Assembly (NCBI GenBank): GCA_013298945.1
Contig: JAAFJR010000005.1
Span: 124,001-188,000, forward strand
Direction: 5' to 3'
Length of the DNA: 64,000 bases
Source: Polaromonas sp.
GTDB lineage: Bacteria; Pseudomonadota; Gammaproteobacteria; Burkholderiales; Burkholderiaceae_C
Positions 17,047 through 25,749 of this stretch are shown here, in pieces. The stretch's first letter is position 1. Each line of letters begins with the position of its first letter. The notes below the pieces were generated by a model, which saw nothing but the letters and a program-made list of their open reading frames with translations, had not been told where the DNA came from and searched no databases. The translations under genes were made by a program, and so were the position numbers.

Positions 17047-18732
17047 ATGCTTACAAAAAATAATTTTTGGCCAAAACGCGTGCCAACAGATATTCCCGTC
17101 GTGCAAACACCGCTGTGGGATAACTTAGCTATCAGTGCAAGGCGCTATCCAGACAAAGCTGCTTTGGTTTTTTTCGGAACAACTATTACCTACGCTCAAT
17201 TAAAAGAGAGCGCTGAGCGACTCGCCGCATATTTATTCAGTCTTGGGGTTAGAAAAGGCGACAGGGTTGTGCTGAATATGCAAAACTGCCCACAGCTTGT
17301 CATCGCGCATTGGGCCATTTTACGTGCGAATGCAGTTGTCGTACCTGTGAACCCGATGAACCGTGCTGAAGAGCTAAAACATTACATCATTGATCCAGAT
17401 GCCAAAGTCGCTATAACCTCGGCTGATTTGGCCGCAGAGTTAGCCCTTGCGAGTGATTCTCTAGCGCCAGAACTTCGCTTGAGTCATCTTGTGGTTACTC
17501 AATTCACAGACGCTTTTGACGCAACTATTCAAGGTGACGATGCGCCGCCTGAAGCTTGGAAAGACTGGCTGCTGACACAGCACCAGTTGCCAAAAATGCA
17601 GGAAGGAGCGGTACATGCTTGGACGACTGCATTATCCTGCTCAAAGCCTGCACCTGTATTGAGTGTTAAACACACAGACTTAGCTTTGCTGCCTTACACC
17701 AGTGGCACAACAGGGCTACCAAAAGGTTGCATGCATACGCAGGCCAGCATCATGCATAACGTGATCTCAAGCAATCTTTGGCTAGGTGGCTCGGCAGCGG
17801 GCACTACTTTGGCGGTTGTGCCCATGTTTCACATCACTGGCATGGTGAGCGTGATGCATGCAAGTATTTACAGCGGTGCAACGCTGGTGCTCATGCCGCG
17901 TTGGGACAGAGAACTGGCAGGGCGCTTGATTTCTCGCTATAAAGTGACGCACTGGACAAATATTCCCACCATGGTGATTGATTTGCTAGGCAGTCCAAAT
18001 TTCGATAAGTTTGATTTGACAAGTCTTATCAACATTGGCGGTGGTGGTGCAGCCATGCCGCAAGCCGTTGCGCAGCGTTTGTTTGACCTTTACGGTTTGC
18101 GCTATGTAGAAGGTTATGGGCTGACTGAAACGGCTGCGCCATCGCATACTAATCCACCAGATGCACCTAAGCAACAGTGCTTGGGTATTCCCGTTATTGG
18201 CACAGATTCCCGTGTAATAGATCCTGAAACCTTGGCTGAAATGCCACAAGGCGAGCAGGGCGAGATCATCATGCACGGACCGCAGATATTCTCTGGCTAT
18301 TGGAAGCGTGAAGACGCCACGAGAGCAGCATTTATTGACATTGATGGGAAAAGTTTTTTCCGTTCAGGCGATTTGGGTCGTATTGACGAAGATGGTTATT
18401 TTTTCATCACCGATCGTTTGAAGCGCATGATCAATGCCAGTGGTTTCAAGGTCTGGCCCGCAGAGGTGGAGGCGCTGATGTTCCGCCACCCTGCCGTTCA
18501 AGAAGCTTGCATTATCAGCACGCAAGACACATACCGAGGTGAATCGGTTAAAGCTGTTGTTGTGCTTCGAGCCAGCCACAAGCAAACGACCGAACAAGAA
18601 ATCATTGATTGGTGTCGTGACAATATGGCAGTCTACAAAATGCCACGAACTGTGCAGTTTGTAGACGCCTTGCCAAAAAGCGGTAGCGGCAAAGTGATGT
18701 GGCGCACTTTGCAGGATGCCGAAAAGCGCTGA
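17047..18732 (+). CDS. Long-chain fatty-acid-CoA ligase (AMP-binding)
   Basis: 561 residues, typical for FadD-like ligases. The ATP-binding motif YTSGTTGLPKG is present (near residue 217), followed by GYGLTETAAPS, the hinge region GYFFITDRLKRMINASGFKVWPAEVE and the catalytic Lys motif PKSGSGKVMWR at the C-terminus. It activates fatty acids with ATP and CoA. A Shine-Dalgarno TAGGAGA lies 8 bases before the ATG. Its stop codon directly abuts the stop of the convergent D-amino-acid dehydrogenase gene, with no base between them. Exact chain-length preference cannot be read. Confidence 0.93.
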   Translation: MLTKNNFWPKRVPTDIPVVQTPLWDNLAISARRYPDKAALVFFGTTITYAQLKESAERLAAYLFSLGVRKGDRVVLNMQNCPQLVIAHWAILRANAVVVPVNPMNRAEELKHYIIDPDAKVAITSADLAAELALASDSLAPELRLSHLVVTQFTDAFDATIQGDDAPPEAWKDWLLTQHQLPKMQEGAVHAWTTALSCSKPAPVLSVKHTDLALLPYTSGTTGLPKGCMHTQASIMHNVISSNLWLGGSAAGTTLAVVPMFHITGMVSVMHASIYSGATLVLMPRWDRELAGRLISRYKVTHWTNIPTMVIDLLGSPNFDKFDLTSLINIGGGGAAMPQAVAQRLFDLYGLRYVEGYGLTETAAPSHTNPPDAPKQQCLGIPVIGTDSRVIDPETLAEMPQGEQGEIIMHGPQIFSGYWKREDATRAAFIDIDGKSFFRSGDLGRIDEDGYFFITDRLKRMINASGFKVWPAEVEALMFRHPAVQEACIISTQDTYRGESVKAVVVLRASHKQTTEQEIIDWCRDNMAVYKMPRTVQFVDALPKSGSGKVMWRTLQDAEKR

Positions 18733-20001
18733 TCAGCCCTTTGTAAAAGTGAAATCCACTTCGGGTGATAGGCCGCTGATGATGCGTGCAATCGATTTGC
18801 CCGAGCCACATGCATGCGTCCAGCCTAGCGTGCCGTGGCCAGTGTTGAGGAAAAAGTTGTTGAACTTGGTCTTACCAATCAACGGCACGTTGGATGGCGT
18901 GGCTGGGCGCAGCCCCGTCCAAAACTGCGCTTGGGACGCATCTCCAGCACCAGGGAAGAGCTGTTCTACACGTTTGACAATCGCTTCACAACGCACACGG
19001 TTTAAATATCTGTCGTAGCCGTTCAACTCAGCCGTGCCTGCAATGCGCATTCTGTCGCCCCTGTCGTCGGTGTAGCGGGAGAAAACGAGTTTGTACTCGT
19101 CGTCCGTCAAAGACACTTGGTGTGCTTTTGACGCATCAATAACCGGCATGGTGACCGAGTAACCTTTGGCAGGGTAAATAGGTAAATTAATGCCCAGTGG
19201 CGATGTGTAAATCGGGCTCATCGAGCCCATCGCCATCACATAGGCATCTGCGCGTACGCGCTGGAAGCGGCCTTCGCTGTCGGTCGCTTCAACATGGTCA
19301 ATTTGTCCACCAGCTTCGCGCAACGCGGTGATGGTGTGGCTCATCAAAAACTTCACGCCAGCATCTTTGCACAATTTAACCAGTTCACGTGCAAACATAT
19401 TGGCGTCGCCAGACTCGTCTTCTGCGGTATAAGTTGCGCCCGCCAGTTGAGGACGAATGTGCTGCAGCGCAGGTTCTAAACGCACAGCCTCGTCGGCAGA
19501 GATAACCAGCCGCTCGCAACCCAATGCCCGCATCTGCTCTGCGGGCTTAAGCGCACCATCAAACTCTTTTTGCGTGGTGTAAAAGTGCAAAATGCCTTGC
19601 GTGCGCTGGGCGTAGCTCAAGCCTGTGTCTCGACGTAATGCCTGCAAAGTGTCGCGGCTGTATGTGCCTAAGCGCACGATTTGTTCAATATTGTGCTGGG
19701 TACGCGCAGGCGTGCATTCACGTAAAAACTGCAAACCCCACAGCCACTGGCGCATGTCGGCTCGGATGCGGAAAAGCAAGGGCGCATCTTCTTTACCCAG
19801 CCATTGCAGCACTTTCAGCGGCGCACTCGGGTTAGCCCAAGGTTCGGCATGGCTCACAGAGATTTGTCCACCATTGGCAAAGCTGGTTTCTGCCGCAGGT
19901 GTGGCCTGTCGGTCAAGCACCGTCACTTCATGACCGAGTTGAGAAAGATAATAAGCAGAGCTAACACCAAGCAAGCCGCTGCCGAGGACGAGTACACGCA
20001 T
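18733..20001 (-). CDS. dadA: D-amino-acid dehydrogenase / glycine oxidase-type FAD enzyme
   Basis: The real start is taken as the ATG at 20001 (MRVLVLGSGLLGVSSAYYL), with AAAAGG 7 bases upstream; a longer frame from 20070 would encode a dispersed-element copy as a spurious 23-residue N-terminus. 422 residues. An N-terminal FAD Rossmann motif (GSGLLGVSSAYYLSQLGHEV) and the C-terminal FAD-contact region (WTGLRPATPSNVPLIGKT...GTLGWTHACGSGK) mark the DadA family. It deaminates D-amino acids, or glycine in some relatives, to 2-oxoacids. The glycine riboswitch upstream argues that glycine is sensed and perhaps is a substrate. Confidence 0.9.
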   Translation of the reverse strand: MRVLVLGSGLLGVSSAYYLSQLGHEVTVLDRQATPAAETSFANGGQISVSHAEPWANPSAPLKVLQWLGKEDAPLLFRIRADMRQWLWGLQFLRECTPARTQHNIEQIVRLGTYSRDTLQALRRDTGLSYAQRTQGILHFYTTQKEFDGALKPAEQMRALGCERLVISADEAVRLEPALQHIRPQLAGATYTAEDESGDANMFARELVKLCKDAGVKFLMSHTITALREAGGQIDHVEATDSEGRFQRVRADAYVMAMGSMSPIYTSPLGINLPIYPAKGYSVTMPVIDASKAHQVSLTDDEYKLVFSRYTDDRGDRMRIAGTAELNGYDRYLNRVRCEAIVKRVEQLFPGAGDASQAQFWTGLRPATPSNVPLIGKTKFNNFFLNTGHGTLGWTHACGSGKSIARIISGLSPEVDFTFTKG

Positions 20002-20005
20002 TTTA

Positions 20006-20081
20006 GAGCCTTTTAAGCATTTAGCCGGCGAATTTATTGCCTCAGTAGCTATAAAAAATATAGCATACAAAATAAAGGCTC
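20006..20081 (-). promoter_or_regulatory. Predicted anti-Shine-Dalgarno/Shine-Dalgarno stem of the dadA leader
   Basis: In the minus-strand RNA, GAGCCUUU (20081-20074) is exactly complementary to AAAGGCUC (20013-20006), which includes the dadA Shine-Dalgarno sequence. The stem would hide the ribosome-binding site. The loop of about 60 bases is occupied by dispersed-element copy 6. This is a plausible translational expression platform for the riboswitch just upstream; it is inferred from complementarity only. Confidence 0.55.
20021..20064 (+). repeat. Dispersed element, copy 6, in the dadA leader
   Basis: TAGCCGGCGAATTTATTGCC, then TCAGTAGCTATAAAAAATATAG. Lies between the riboswitch and the dadA start. 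Confidence 0.8.
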
Positions 20082-20107
20082 ATGTATCGAGGCTAATTTG
20101 CCGCTCC

Positions 20108-20224
20108 CCCTGTCCTTGGTACCTGAGAGATTCACACCACACCACATCGGTATGTTGTTTGCTCCTTCGGTGCAGAGTGTCAATATTACAGTTGCTGTAA
20201 ATTGATGCCCCAGCTCTCCAGACG
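20108..20224 (-). ncRNA. Glycine riboswitch aptamer 2
   Basis: The minus-strand RNA reads UCUGGAGAGCUGG..., then CACCGAAGGAGCAAAC, then UCUCUCAGGUACCAAGGACAG, the three conserved glycine-aptamer blocks in correct order. GUCU and GGAC can close P1. A long P3-type arm (ACAUACCGAUGUGGUGUGGUGU) lies between the last two blocks. It lies about 105 bases upstream of the dadA start codon and should bind glycine and control that gene. Confidence 0.9.
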
Positions 20225-20303
20225 GCGTTTAAAAGTTTGCAGTACATCACCTAAAGTTAGCAAAAAAACGAGTTGAAAATCGATTTTTTTGCAACTTATA
20301 TAT

Positions 20304-20370
20304 GGATACCTGAGCGTTCATGGGAGTTTGCGCCTTCGGTGGAATAGACGGGCTATTCACTCTCCTGCAG
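20304..20370 (-). ncRNA. Glycine riboswitch aptamer 1
   Basis: The minus-strand RNA holds GGAGAGUGAAUAG, CCACCGAAGGCGCAAACUCC and CGCUCAGGUAUCC, again the conserved glycine-aptamer blocks. It is followed by a linker of about 80 bases before aptamer 2, far longer than the short linker of standard tandem glycine riboswitches. The linker contains an A/U-rich hairpin and a run of seven U. The upstream promoter was not located. I could not resolve a convincing P1 for this aptamer. Confidence 0.82.
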
Positions 20371-20465
20371 ATTCAATTGTAATGCAAGATGTATGTGTAC
20401 TTAGCTGTAAGATGTTGACCAACAAGTTTTTCAAAAAAATGACAACAAACTGAGGGAATGATTTT

Positions 20466-21623
20466 ATGTATGCAGACCGTAAAGCCCGATTGCTAGCCGT
20501 ATTGCAATCGGAAATTGACAGCAAGCGTTTACCTGGGGCCGTGGTGATGCTGTCGCGCCACGGTAAGGTAGAGCTTTTTGAAAGTTTAGGTCAGCAAAAC
20601 CCTGAAGATGCATCGCCTATGGCTAGAGATTCCATCTTCAGAATTTATTCGATGACCAAGCCCATCGTTTCTGTGGCAACCATGATGTTGATGGAGCAAG
20701 GTAAGTTGTTGCTCAGTGATCCTGTCAGCAAATTTTTACCTGAGTATGCGAAGCAACAGGTAGCTGTGGAAGAGGGCGGACAAGTCAGTTACGCCCCTGC
20801 CAAACCCGCCACAGTGCAAGATTTGCTGCGTCATACCGCTGGTTTAACTTACGAGTTTTTGGGTAATTCAGCCGCTCAAAAAGCCTATCGTGCCTCTAAA
20901 GTCGGCATGGGTATGAGTAACGTGACAAATGCTGAATTCTCAAAACTACTCGCCGCGCAGCCTTTGCAATACCAACCCGCCAGCATGTGGGAATACAGCC
21001 GCGCCACAGATGTTTTGGGCGTGCTGGTCGAAGCCATCAGTGGTCAAACACTGGGGAACTACCTTAACGAGCACATTTTTAAACCTTTAAAAATGTTTGA
21101 AACCAGCTTCAACGTACCTGCGGATAAACACCACCGTATTGCAGAACCTTTTAAGAAAGACCCTGACGGCGGCATACAGCTGAAGTTGAGCAATCTGCGC
21201 GAAGAAACGCTGTTTGAATCCGGTGGGGGTGGTTTGGCCTCTACAGCTCATGACTATGCGCGGTTTTTGCAGTTTATGTTGAACAAAGGCGAGTTGGATG
21301 GCGTGCGCTTGCTCGGCAGCCATACGGTTGATTACATGACCGCTGACCATTTGGGCAATATCCCTACCAGCCCTGCATGCGCCGTCACATTGTTACCAGC
21401 TGGTCACGGTTTTGGTTTGGGTTTTGCGGTGCGTAAAGAAACGGGTATCAGCACCGTGCCAGGCTCGGCGGGTGTGTATTACTGGGGTGGTATTGCGGGA
21501 ACGACTTTTTTCGTCGACCCCAAGCTAGACATGTTCGCCATGCTGCTGATCCAAGCCCCAAACCAGCGAGATTATTACCGCCCGCTGTTCAGAAACTTGG
21601 TCTACGCAGCGTTAGAGGACTAA
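20466..21623 (+). CDS. Serine hydrolase, class C beta-lactamase-like / family VIII esterase
   Basis: 385 residues, no signal peptide. The catalytic S-x-x-K is SMTK (Ser62, Lys65), the second motif is YSRA with Tyr near 178, and the third motif is the esterase-type WGGIAGT rather than KTG. These match EstB-like family VIII carboxylesterases rather than true AmpC enzymes. GAGGGA precedes the ATG. It probably hydrolyses small esters in the cytoplasm; natural substrate unknown. A dispersed-element copy follows the stop. Confidence 0.88.
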   Translation: MYADRKARLLAVLQSEIDSKRLPGAVVMLSRHGKVELFESLGQQNPEDASPMARDSIFRIYSMTKPIVSVATMMLMEQGKLLLSDPVSKFLPEYAKQQVAVEEGGQVSYAPAKPATVQDLLRHTAGLTYEFLGNSAAQKAYRASKVGMGMSNVTNAEFSKLLAAQPLQYQPASMWEYSRATDVLGVLVEAISGQTLGNYLNEHIFKPLKMFETSFNVPADKHHRIAEPFKKDPDGGIQLKLSNLREETLFESGGGGLASTAHDYARFLQFMLNKGELDGVRLLGSHTVDYMTADHLGNIPTSPACAVTLLPAGHGFGLGFAVRKETGISTVPGSAGVYYWGGIAGTTFFVDPKLDMFAMLLIQAPNQRDYYRPLFRNLVYAALED

Positions 21624-21644
21624 TTAAATTTTATTGTTAAATAT

Positions 21645-21692
21645 GGCTATAGCCGGCGTATTTGTTGCCTGTATAGCTATATATTTTATAGC
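21645..21692 (+). repeat. Dispersed element, copy 7
   Basis: TATAGCCGGCGTATTTGTTG, then CCTGTATAGCTATATATTTT and ATAGC. It occupies the gap between two convergent genes. Confidence 0.8.
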
Positions 21693-21713
21693 GATTAGCT
21701 GCTTAATAACTCA

Positions 21714-22781
21714 TCAATCTTCCGCGACTTGCAACACCAATTTACCAAAATTACTGCCGTTAAACAGATTAATCAAGGTCTCTGGGAACGTTTTCAAGCC
21801 CACAACCACGTCTTCCTTGCTCTTCATGCGGCCGTCTTTCAAGTAGCCTGCCATCTCGGCAACAGCTAGGTGATAACGCGATGCATAGTCAAACACAACA
21901 ATGCCTTCCATACGGGCACGGTTAACCAGCAGGCTGAGGTAGTTTTTCGGGCCTTGCACGGCGGTTGTGTTGTTGTACTGGCTGATCGCGCCGCAAATGA
22001 TGATGCGCGCCTTCATGTTGATGCGGGTCAGCACGGTGTCCAAAATTTCGCCGCCCACGTTGTCAAAATAGACATCGACGCCTTTGGGGCAATGTTCTTT
22101 CAAACCTTCTTTGACCGCCGAACCCGAGCTGACCCCTGCGGTAGTCGGGCTGGCTTTGTAGTCGATACATGCGTCAAAACCTAGTTCGTTTACCACCCAG
22201 TCGCACTTGGCCTTACCGCCAGCAATTCCCACAACGCGGCAGCCTTTGATTTTGGCCATTTGCCCAACGGTTTGACCGACAGCACCTGCTGCGCCTGAGA
22301 CGACGACAGTTTCGCCCTCTTTGGGTTGTCCAACATCCATCAAACCAAAATAACCCGTCATGCCCGGCATACCCAGTACGTTGAGCCATTGGTTGACCGA
22401 TCCAATCGATAAATCAATTTTTACCAAGCCACTGCGTTTGATTTGGTCTACAGGCACCTGCAAATACTCTTGCACGCCCAAGCCTCCAGAGACGTAGTCA
22501 CCAACAGCAAAGTTTGTGTTTTTAGAGGCAATGATGCGACCGACCCCGCCGGCGCGCATCACTTCGCCAATACCGACAGGTGGAATGTAGCTCTTGCCTT
22601 CGTTCATCCAGCCACGCATGGCGGGGTCGAGTGACAGCGACAAGGTTTTGACGACAACACCGCCGTCTTGCGGCTCGGTGATGGATTCCTCAGTAAAGCT
22701 CCAACCCTCACGCGTAGGCAAACCCACGGGACGAGCGGCAAGGCGAATTTGATGGTTAACTAAGCTGGTGAGAGTAGACAT
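21714..22781 (-). CDS. NADP-dependent MDR-family oxidoreductase (curcumin reductase/PTGR-like)
   Basis: 355 residues. Zinc-free medium-chain dehydrogenase: the N-terminal segment RPVGLPTREGWSFTEE and the dinucleotide motif VVVSGAAGAVGQTVGQMAKIKG are typical of the leukotriene B4 dehydrogenase/CurA branch, together with YFDNVGGEILDTVLTRI. Such enzymes reduce alpha,beta-unsaturated carbonyls with NADPH. It is monocistronic and has no informative neighbours. Confidence 0.9.
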   Translation of the reverse strand: MSTLTSLVNHQIRLAARPVGLPTREGWSFTEESITEPQDGGVVVKTLSLSLDPAMRGWMNEGKSYIPPVGIGEVMRAGGVGRIIASKNTNFAVGDYVSGGLGVQEYLQVPVDQIKRSGLVKIDLSIGSVNQWLNVLGMPGMTGYFGLMDVGQPKEGETVVVSGAAGAVGQTVGQMAKIKGCRVVGIAGGKAKCDWVVNELGFDACIDYKASPTTAGVSSGSAVKEGLKEHCPKGVDVYFDNVGGEILDTVLTRINMKARIIICGAISQYNNTTAVQGPKNYLSLLVNRARMEGIVVFDYASRYHLAVAEMAGYLKDGRMKSKEDVVVGLKTFPETLINLFNGSNFGKLVLQVAED

Positions 22782-22878
22782 AGGGCGCTTTCTGCAGTGA
22801 GATTACAAACAAGCCCCATGATAAGTTTGAGTGACTGTCTTTTGAGTGCCCAACGTGACAGCGGATTAGACGACTCTC

Positions 22879-23799
22879 TCAAATAAGTTTGCCTAACAAC
22901 AAATACTCCATCAGCGCTTTTTGAACGTGCATGCGGTTCTCTGCTTCTTCCCAGACCACAGACTGCGGTCCGTCAATAACCGCTGCTTCCACCTCCTCGC
23001 CACGGTGCGCAGGCAGGCAGTGCATGAACAAGGCGTCTGGCTTAGCAGCGCGCATCATGTCTTCGTCCACACGCCAATCGGCAAAGGCAGTTTTACGCGC
23101 TTCGTTTTCAGCCTCAAAACCCATGCTGGTCCACACATCGGTGGTGACCAAATCTGCGCCAGCGCAGGCTTGCATGGGGTCTTTGAAGACTTTGTAGCTG
23201 TCTGTTGAGCGCAAGCCAGCGATATCTTGATCCACTTCGTAGCCAGTTGGTGTGCTGACGTGAACGGCGAAGCCCAAAATCTCACTGGCTTGCAGCCAAG
23301 TGTTGGCCATGTTGTTGCCGTCGCCCACCCAGGCCACCGTTTTGCCCGCGATAGAACCACGATGCTCGATGTAAGTGAATATGTCCGCCAAAATTTGGCA
23401 AGGATGAAATTCGTTGGTCAAACCGTTGATGACAGGCACACGTGAATGCTCGGCAAAGCGTTCGATTTTTGTTTGCTCAAAAGTGCGAATCATCACCAAA
23501 TCAACCATGCGGCTGATGACTTTTGCGCTGTCTTCGATCGGCTCGGCTCGTCCCAACTGGCTACCGTCCGTGGTCAGATGCACCACTGAACCGCCCAATT
23601 GGTACATGCCCGCTTCAAAGCTCACGCGAGTGCGGGTGGACGCTTTTTCAAAAATCATCGCTAGCGTACGATCAGCCAAGGGTTGGTGTTTTTCATAAGC
23701 CTTGAATTTTTTCTTAATCAGCGCGGCGCGCTCGAAAATATAAGCGTACTCAGCTGCTGTCAGGTCGCTGAATTGCAGATAATGTTTGATGGCTGTCAT
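22879..23799 (-). CDS. argF: Ornithine carbamoyltransferase
   Basis: 306 residues, normal for ArgF. The carbamoyl-phosphate motif STRTR (FEKASTRTRVSFE), the HPCQ motif (NEFHPCQILADI) and the ornithine-loop motif HCLPAHRGEE are all present. It forms citrulline from ornithine and carbamoyl phosphate in arginine synthesis. It follows argD on the same strand with a gap of 21 bases, so the two are probably one operon. Confidence 0.96.
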   Translation of the reverse strand: MTAIKHYLQFSDLTAAEYAYIFERAALIKKKFKAYEKHQPLADRTLAMIFEKASTRTRVSFEAGMYQLGGSVVHLTTDGSQLGRAEPIEDSAKVISRMVDLVMIRTFEQTKIERFAEHSRVPVINGLTNEFHPCQILADIFTYIEHRGSIAGKTVAWVGDGNNMANTWLQASEILGFAVHVSTPTGYEVDQDIAGLRSTDSYKVFKDPMQACAGADLVTTDVWTSMGFEAENEARKTAFADWRVDEDMMRAAKPDALFMHCLPAHRGEEVEAAVIDGPQSVVWEEAENRMHVQKALMEYLLLGKLI

Positions 23800-23820
23800 G
23801 TGAAAATGTGTGTTTTTTAC

Positions 23821-25035
23821 TTATGCTTTTTCATTCAGCAATTGAATCACCAGTGGTATCAAGATGGCGACAACCTCGTCAATCTCAGCTTTTGTGATGA
23901 TGAGTGGCGGCACCATGCGGACAACAGTTTCTGCCGTCACACTGATGAGCAAACCTTTTTCAGCGCAACGCGCGGTGAGCTCACCACAAGGTTTCGTCAA
24001 CTCCATGCCAATCATCAAACCTTGGCCGCGAATTTCTTTCAAGCCTGCTTTGCCGACTGGGCTGTCATTCATAGCCTTGAGTAACGCTACTTTGAAATAG
24101 TCCCCCATTTGGGCGGCATGAGACAGCAAGCCTTCTTCCTCCATGATGCGAATGGTTTCAATACCGGCGCGCATGGCCAAAGGGTTACCACCAAAGGTCG
24201 TGCCGTGATTGCCAGGCTGGAAAATGTTGGCCGCTTTTGGCCCAGCAACAACTGCACCAATCGGAATCCCGCTTCCCAAACCCTTAGCCAAAGGCATCAC
24301 ATCAGGCACAATGCCTGCCCATTGGTGCGCAAACCATTTGCCGGTACGACCCATGCCGCATTGCACTTCGTCAATCATCAAAAGCCAATCATTTTCATCA
24401 CACAGCTTGCGGACTTGTTGCAGGTATTCAATCCGCATAGGATTAACGCCACCTTCGCCCTGAATCGTTTCAAAAAACACAGCCGTGACATTTTTGTTGC
24501 CAGCGGTCGCCTTTTTGAGTGCTTCAATGTCGTTTTGCGGCACGCGGATAAAGCCTTCCACCAGTGGGCCAAAGCCTGCTTGCACTTTGGTGTTGCCGGT
24601 TGCACTTAATGTGGCAATGCTGCGGCCATGAAAGGCTTTTTCGTAAACGACGATTTCGGGGCGATCAATGCCTTTGTCGTGACCATACTTACGAGCCAGT
24701 TTCAAAGCAGCTTCATTGGCTTCTAAACCGGTGCAGCAGAAAAAAACATTGGACATTCCTGACAACTCAACCAGTTTGGCCGCCAATATCTCTTGACCCG
24801 GCACGTGGTAATAGTTGCAGCTGTGGATGATTTTGCTCAACTGCTCTTGCAAGGCGGGCACCAATTTTGGGTGGTTATGCCCCAAAGTATTGACTGCAAT
24901 GCCGCCCAATGCGTCAATATAACTTTTGCCGTTGATATCCCACAGTCGGCAGCCTTGACCGTGCGACAAGGCCATAGGCACACGGCCATAGGTGTTCATC
25001 ACATGAGGGGAGGCGGCTTCAATGAATGCGGACAT
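23821..25035 (-). CDS. argD: Acetylornithine aminotransferase
   Basis: I choose the ATG at 25035 (MSAFIEAASPHVMNTYGRVP), which has GGAGAAA upstream, rather than an ATG seven codons earlier. 404 residues. It is a class III PLP aminotransferase: MIDEVQCGMGRTGKWFAHQ and PLAKGLGSGIPIGAVV with the PLP lysine, and HGTTFGGNPLAMRAG. It converts N-acetylglutamate semialdehyde and glutamate to N-acetylornithine. Encoded upstream of argF, so these two genes form an arginine-synthesis operon. Confidence 0.94.
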   Translation of the reverse strand: MSAFIEAASPHVMNTYGRVPMALSHGQGCRLWDINGKSYIDALGGIAVNTLGHNHPKLVPALQEQLSKIIHSCNYYHVPGQEILAAKLVELSGMSNVFFCCTGLEANEAALKLARKYGHDKGIDRPEIVVYEKAFHGRSIATLSATGNTKVQAGFGPLVEGFIRVPQNDIEALKKATAGNKNVTAVFFETIQGEGGVNPMRIEYLQQVRKLCDENDWLLMIDEVQCGMGRTGKWFAHQWAGIVPDVMPLAKGLGSGIPIGAVVAGPKAANIFQPGNHGTTFGGNPLAMRAGIETIRIMEEEGLLSHAAQMGDYFKVALLKAMNDSPVGKAGLKEIRGQGLMIGMELTKPCGELTARCAEKGLLISVTAETVVRMVPPLIITKAEIDEVVAILIPLVIQLLNEKA

Positions 25036-25281
25036 ACAGGTTTCTCCAGAATGCATGATTTACAAATACGTTAAGGGATTGATTTTAGTGGCAAGGCTAC
25101 ACTTGTTTGATGAAAGTTTTTTTGTGCAGCAAGTCCGATATCACATCAATGCAGGTCATCAATATACAAAGGTGATTAGAAAGGCGATTTGAAAGGCGAT
25201 GAAGTCTTATATAAGATAGAATACTTGTGCAGTGCAGCAAACCATGTTCGCACTCGTTTTTAAACTTAAAAGTCTCGTAAC

Positions 25282-25596
25282 ATGACGACTCAATCGGCTA
25301 AAGAATTATTCATTCAAGGCGTCACCCACGACGGGAAAATTTTTCGGCCCAGCGATTGGGCGGAGCGTTTGGCGGGTGTGATGAGCCAATTTCGACCTGG
25401 CGGCCCCAAGCCCGGTAGCCATTTAAGTTACTCGCCTTGGTGCTTCCCTACATCAATTTCAACCACCTACGGTGAAGTTAAATGCGTTGTTATTAACCGC
25501 GACTTGCGTGCCGCCGAGCCTATGGCATGGGATTTTGTGACTAATTTCGCAAAGGACAACAATTTACAAGTTGTAGAAGCCTGCTCGCTTCCCTAA
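25282..25596 (+). CDS. DUF3579 domain-containing protein
   Basis: 104 residues covering one DUF3579 domain (FIQGVTHDGKIFRPSDWAERLAGVM...KCVVINRDLRAAEPMAWDFV). The family is largely betaproteobacterial and of unknown function. It has no signal peptide. The 246-base gap before it holds only short imperfect repeats (GAAAGGCGAT twice near 25175-25200) and no recognised gene. Confidence 0.8.
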   Translation: MTTQSAKELFIQGVTHDGKIFRPSDWAERLAGVMSQFRPGGPKPGSHLSYSPWCFPTSISTTYGEVKCVVINRDLRAAEPMAWDFVTNFAKDNNLQVVEACSLP

Positions 25597-25683
25597 ATTT
25601 GCTAATTAATCAGCAATTTACATAAAAAAGCACGGTCGTACTATTTTTTTGGCATAATGCAGCCTACAATCGATTTATTTGCT

Positions 25684-25708
25684 AATTGACGTTTACGTAA
25701 CGTCAATT
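25684..25708. promoter_or_regulatory. Inverted repeat upstream of etfB
   Basis: Perfect arms AATTGACGTT and AACGTCAATT around a 5-base spacer (TACGT), 42 bases before the etfB start. The TTGACGTTTACGTAA-like core resembles, from memory, motifs of MerR-type LiuR regulators of branched-chain amino acid/fatty acid catabolism; that attribution is uncertain. A T7 run follows 11 bases later, so an attenuator is an alternative. Confidence 0.5.
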
Positions 25709-25749
25709 AAGTTGATGTTGTTTTTTTGAAATTTCAAGGAGCTGAAACA

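Noticed and set aside
20001-20070. Longer N-terminus for the D-amino-acid dehydrogenase (start at 20070)
   Set aside because: The additional 23 residues are encoded by the dispersed element and precede the Shine-Dalgarno sequence; the FAD motif begins right after the ATG at 20001.
20466-21623. AmpC-type beta-lactamase
   Set aside because: No signal peptide, and the third motif is WGG rather than KTG, so an esterase is more likely.
25597-25625. Terminator after the DUF3579 gene (AAATTTGCTAATTAATCAGCAATTT)
   Set aside because: The stem is weak, imperfect and AT-only, and no proper T tract follows.
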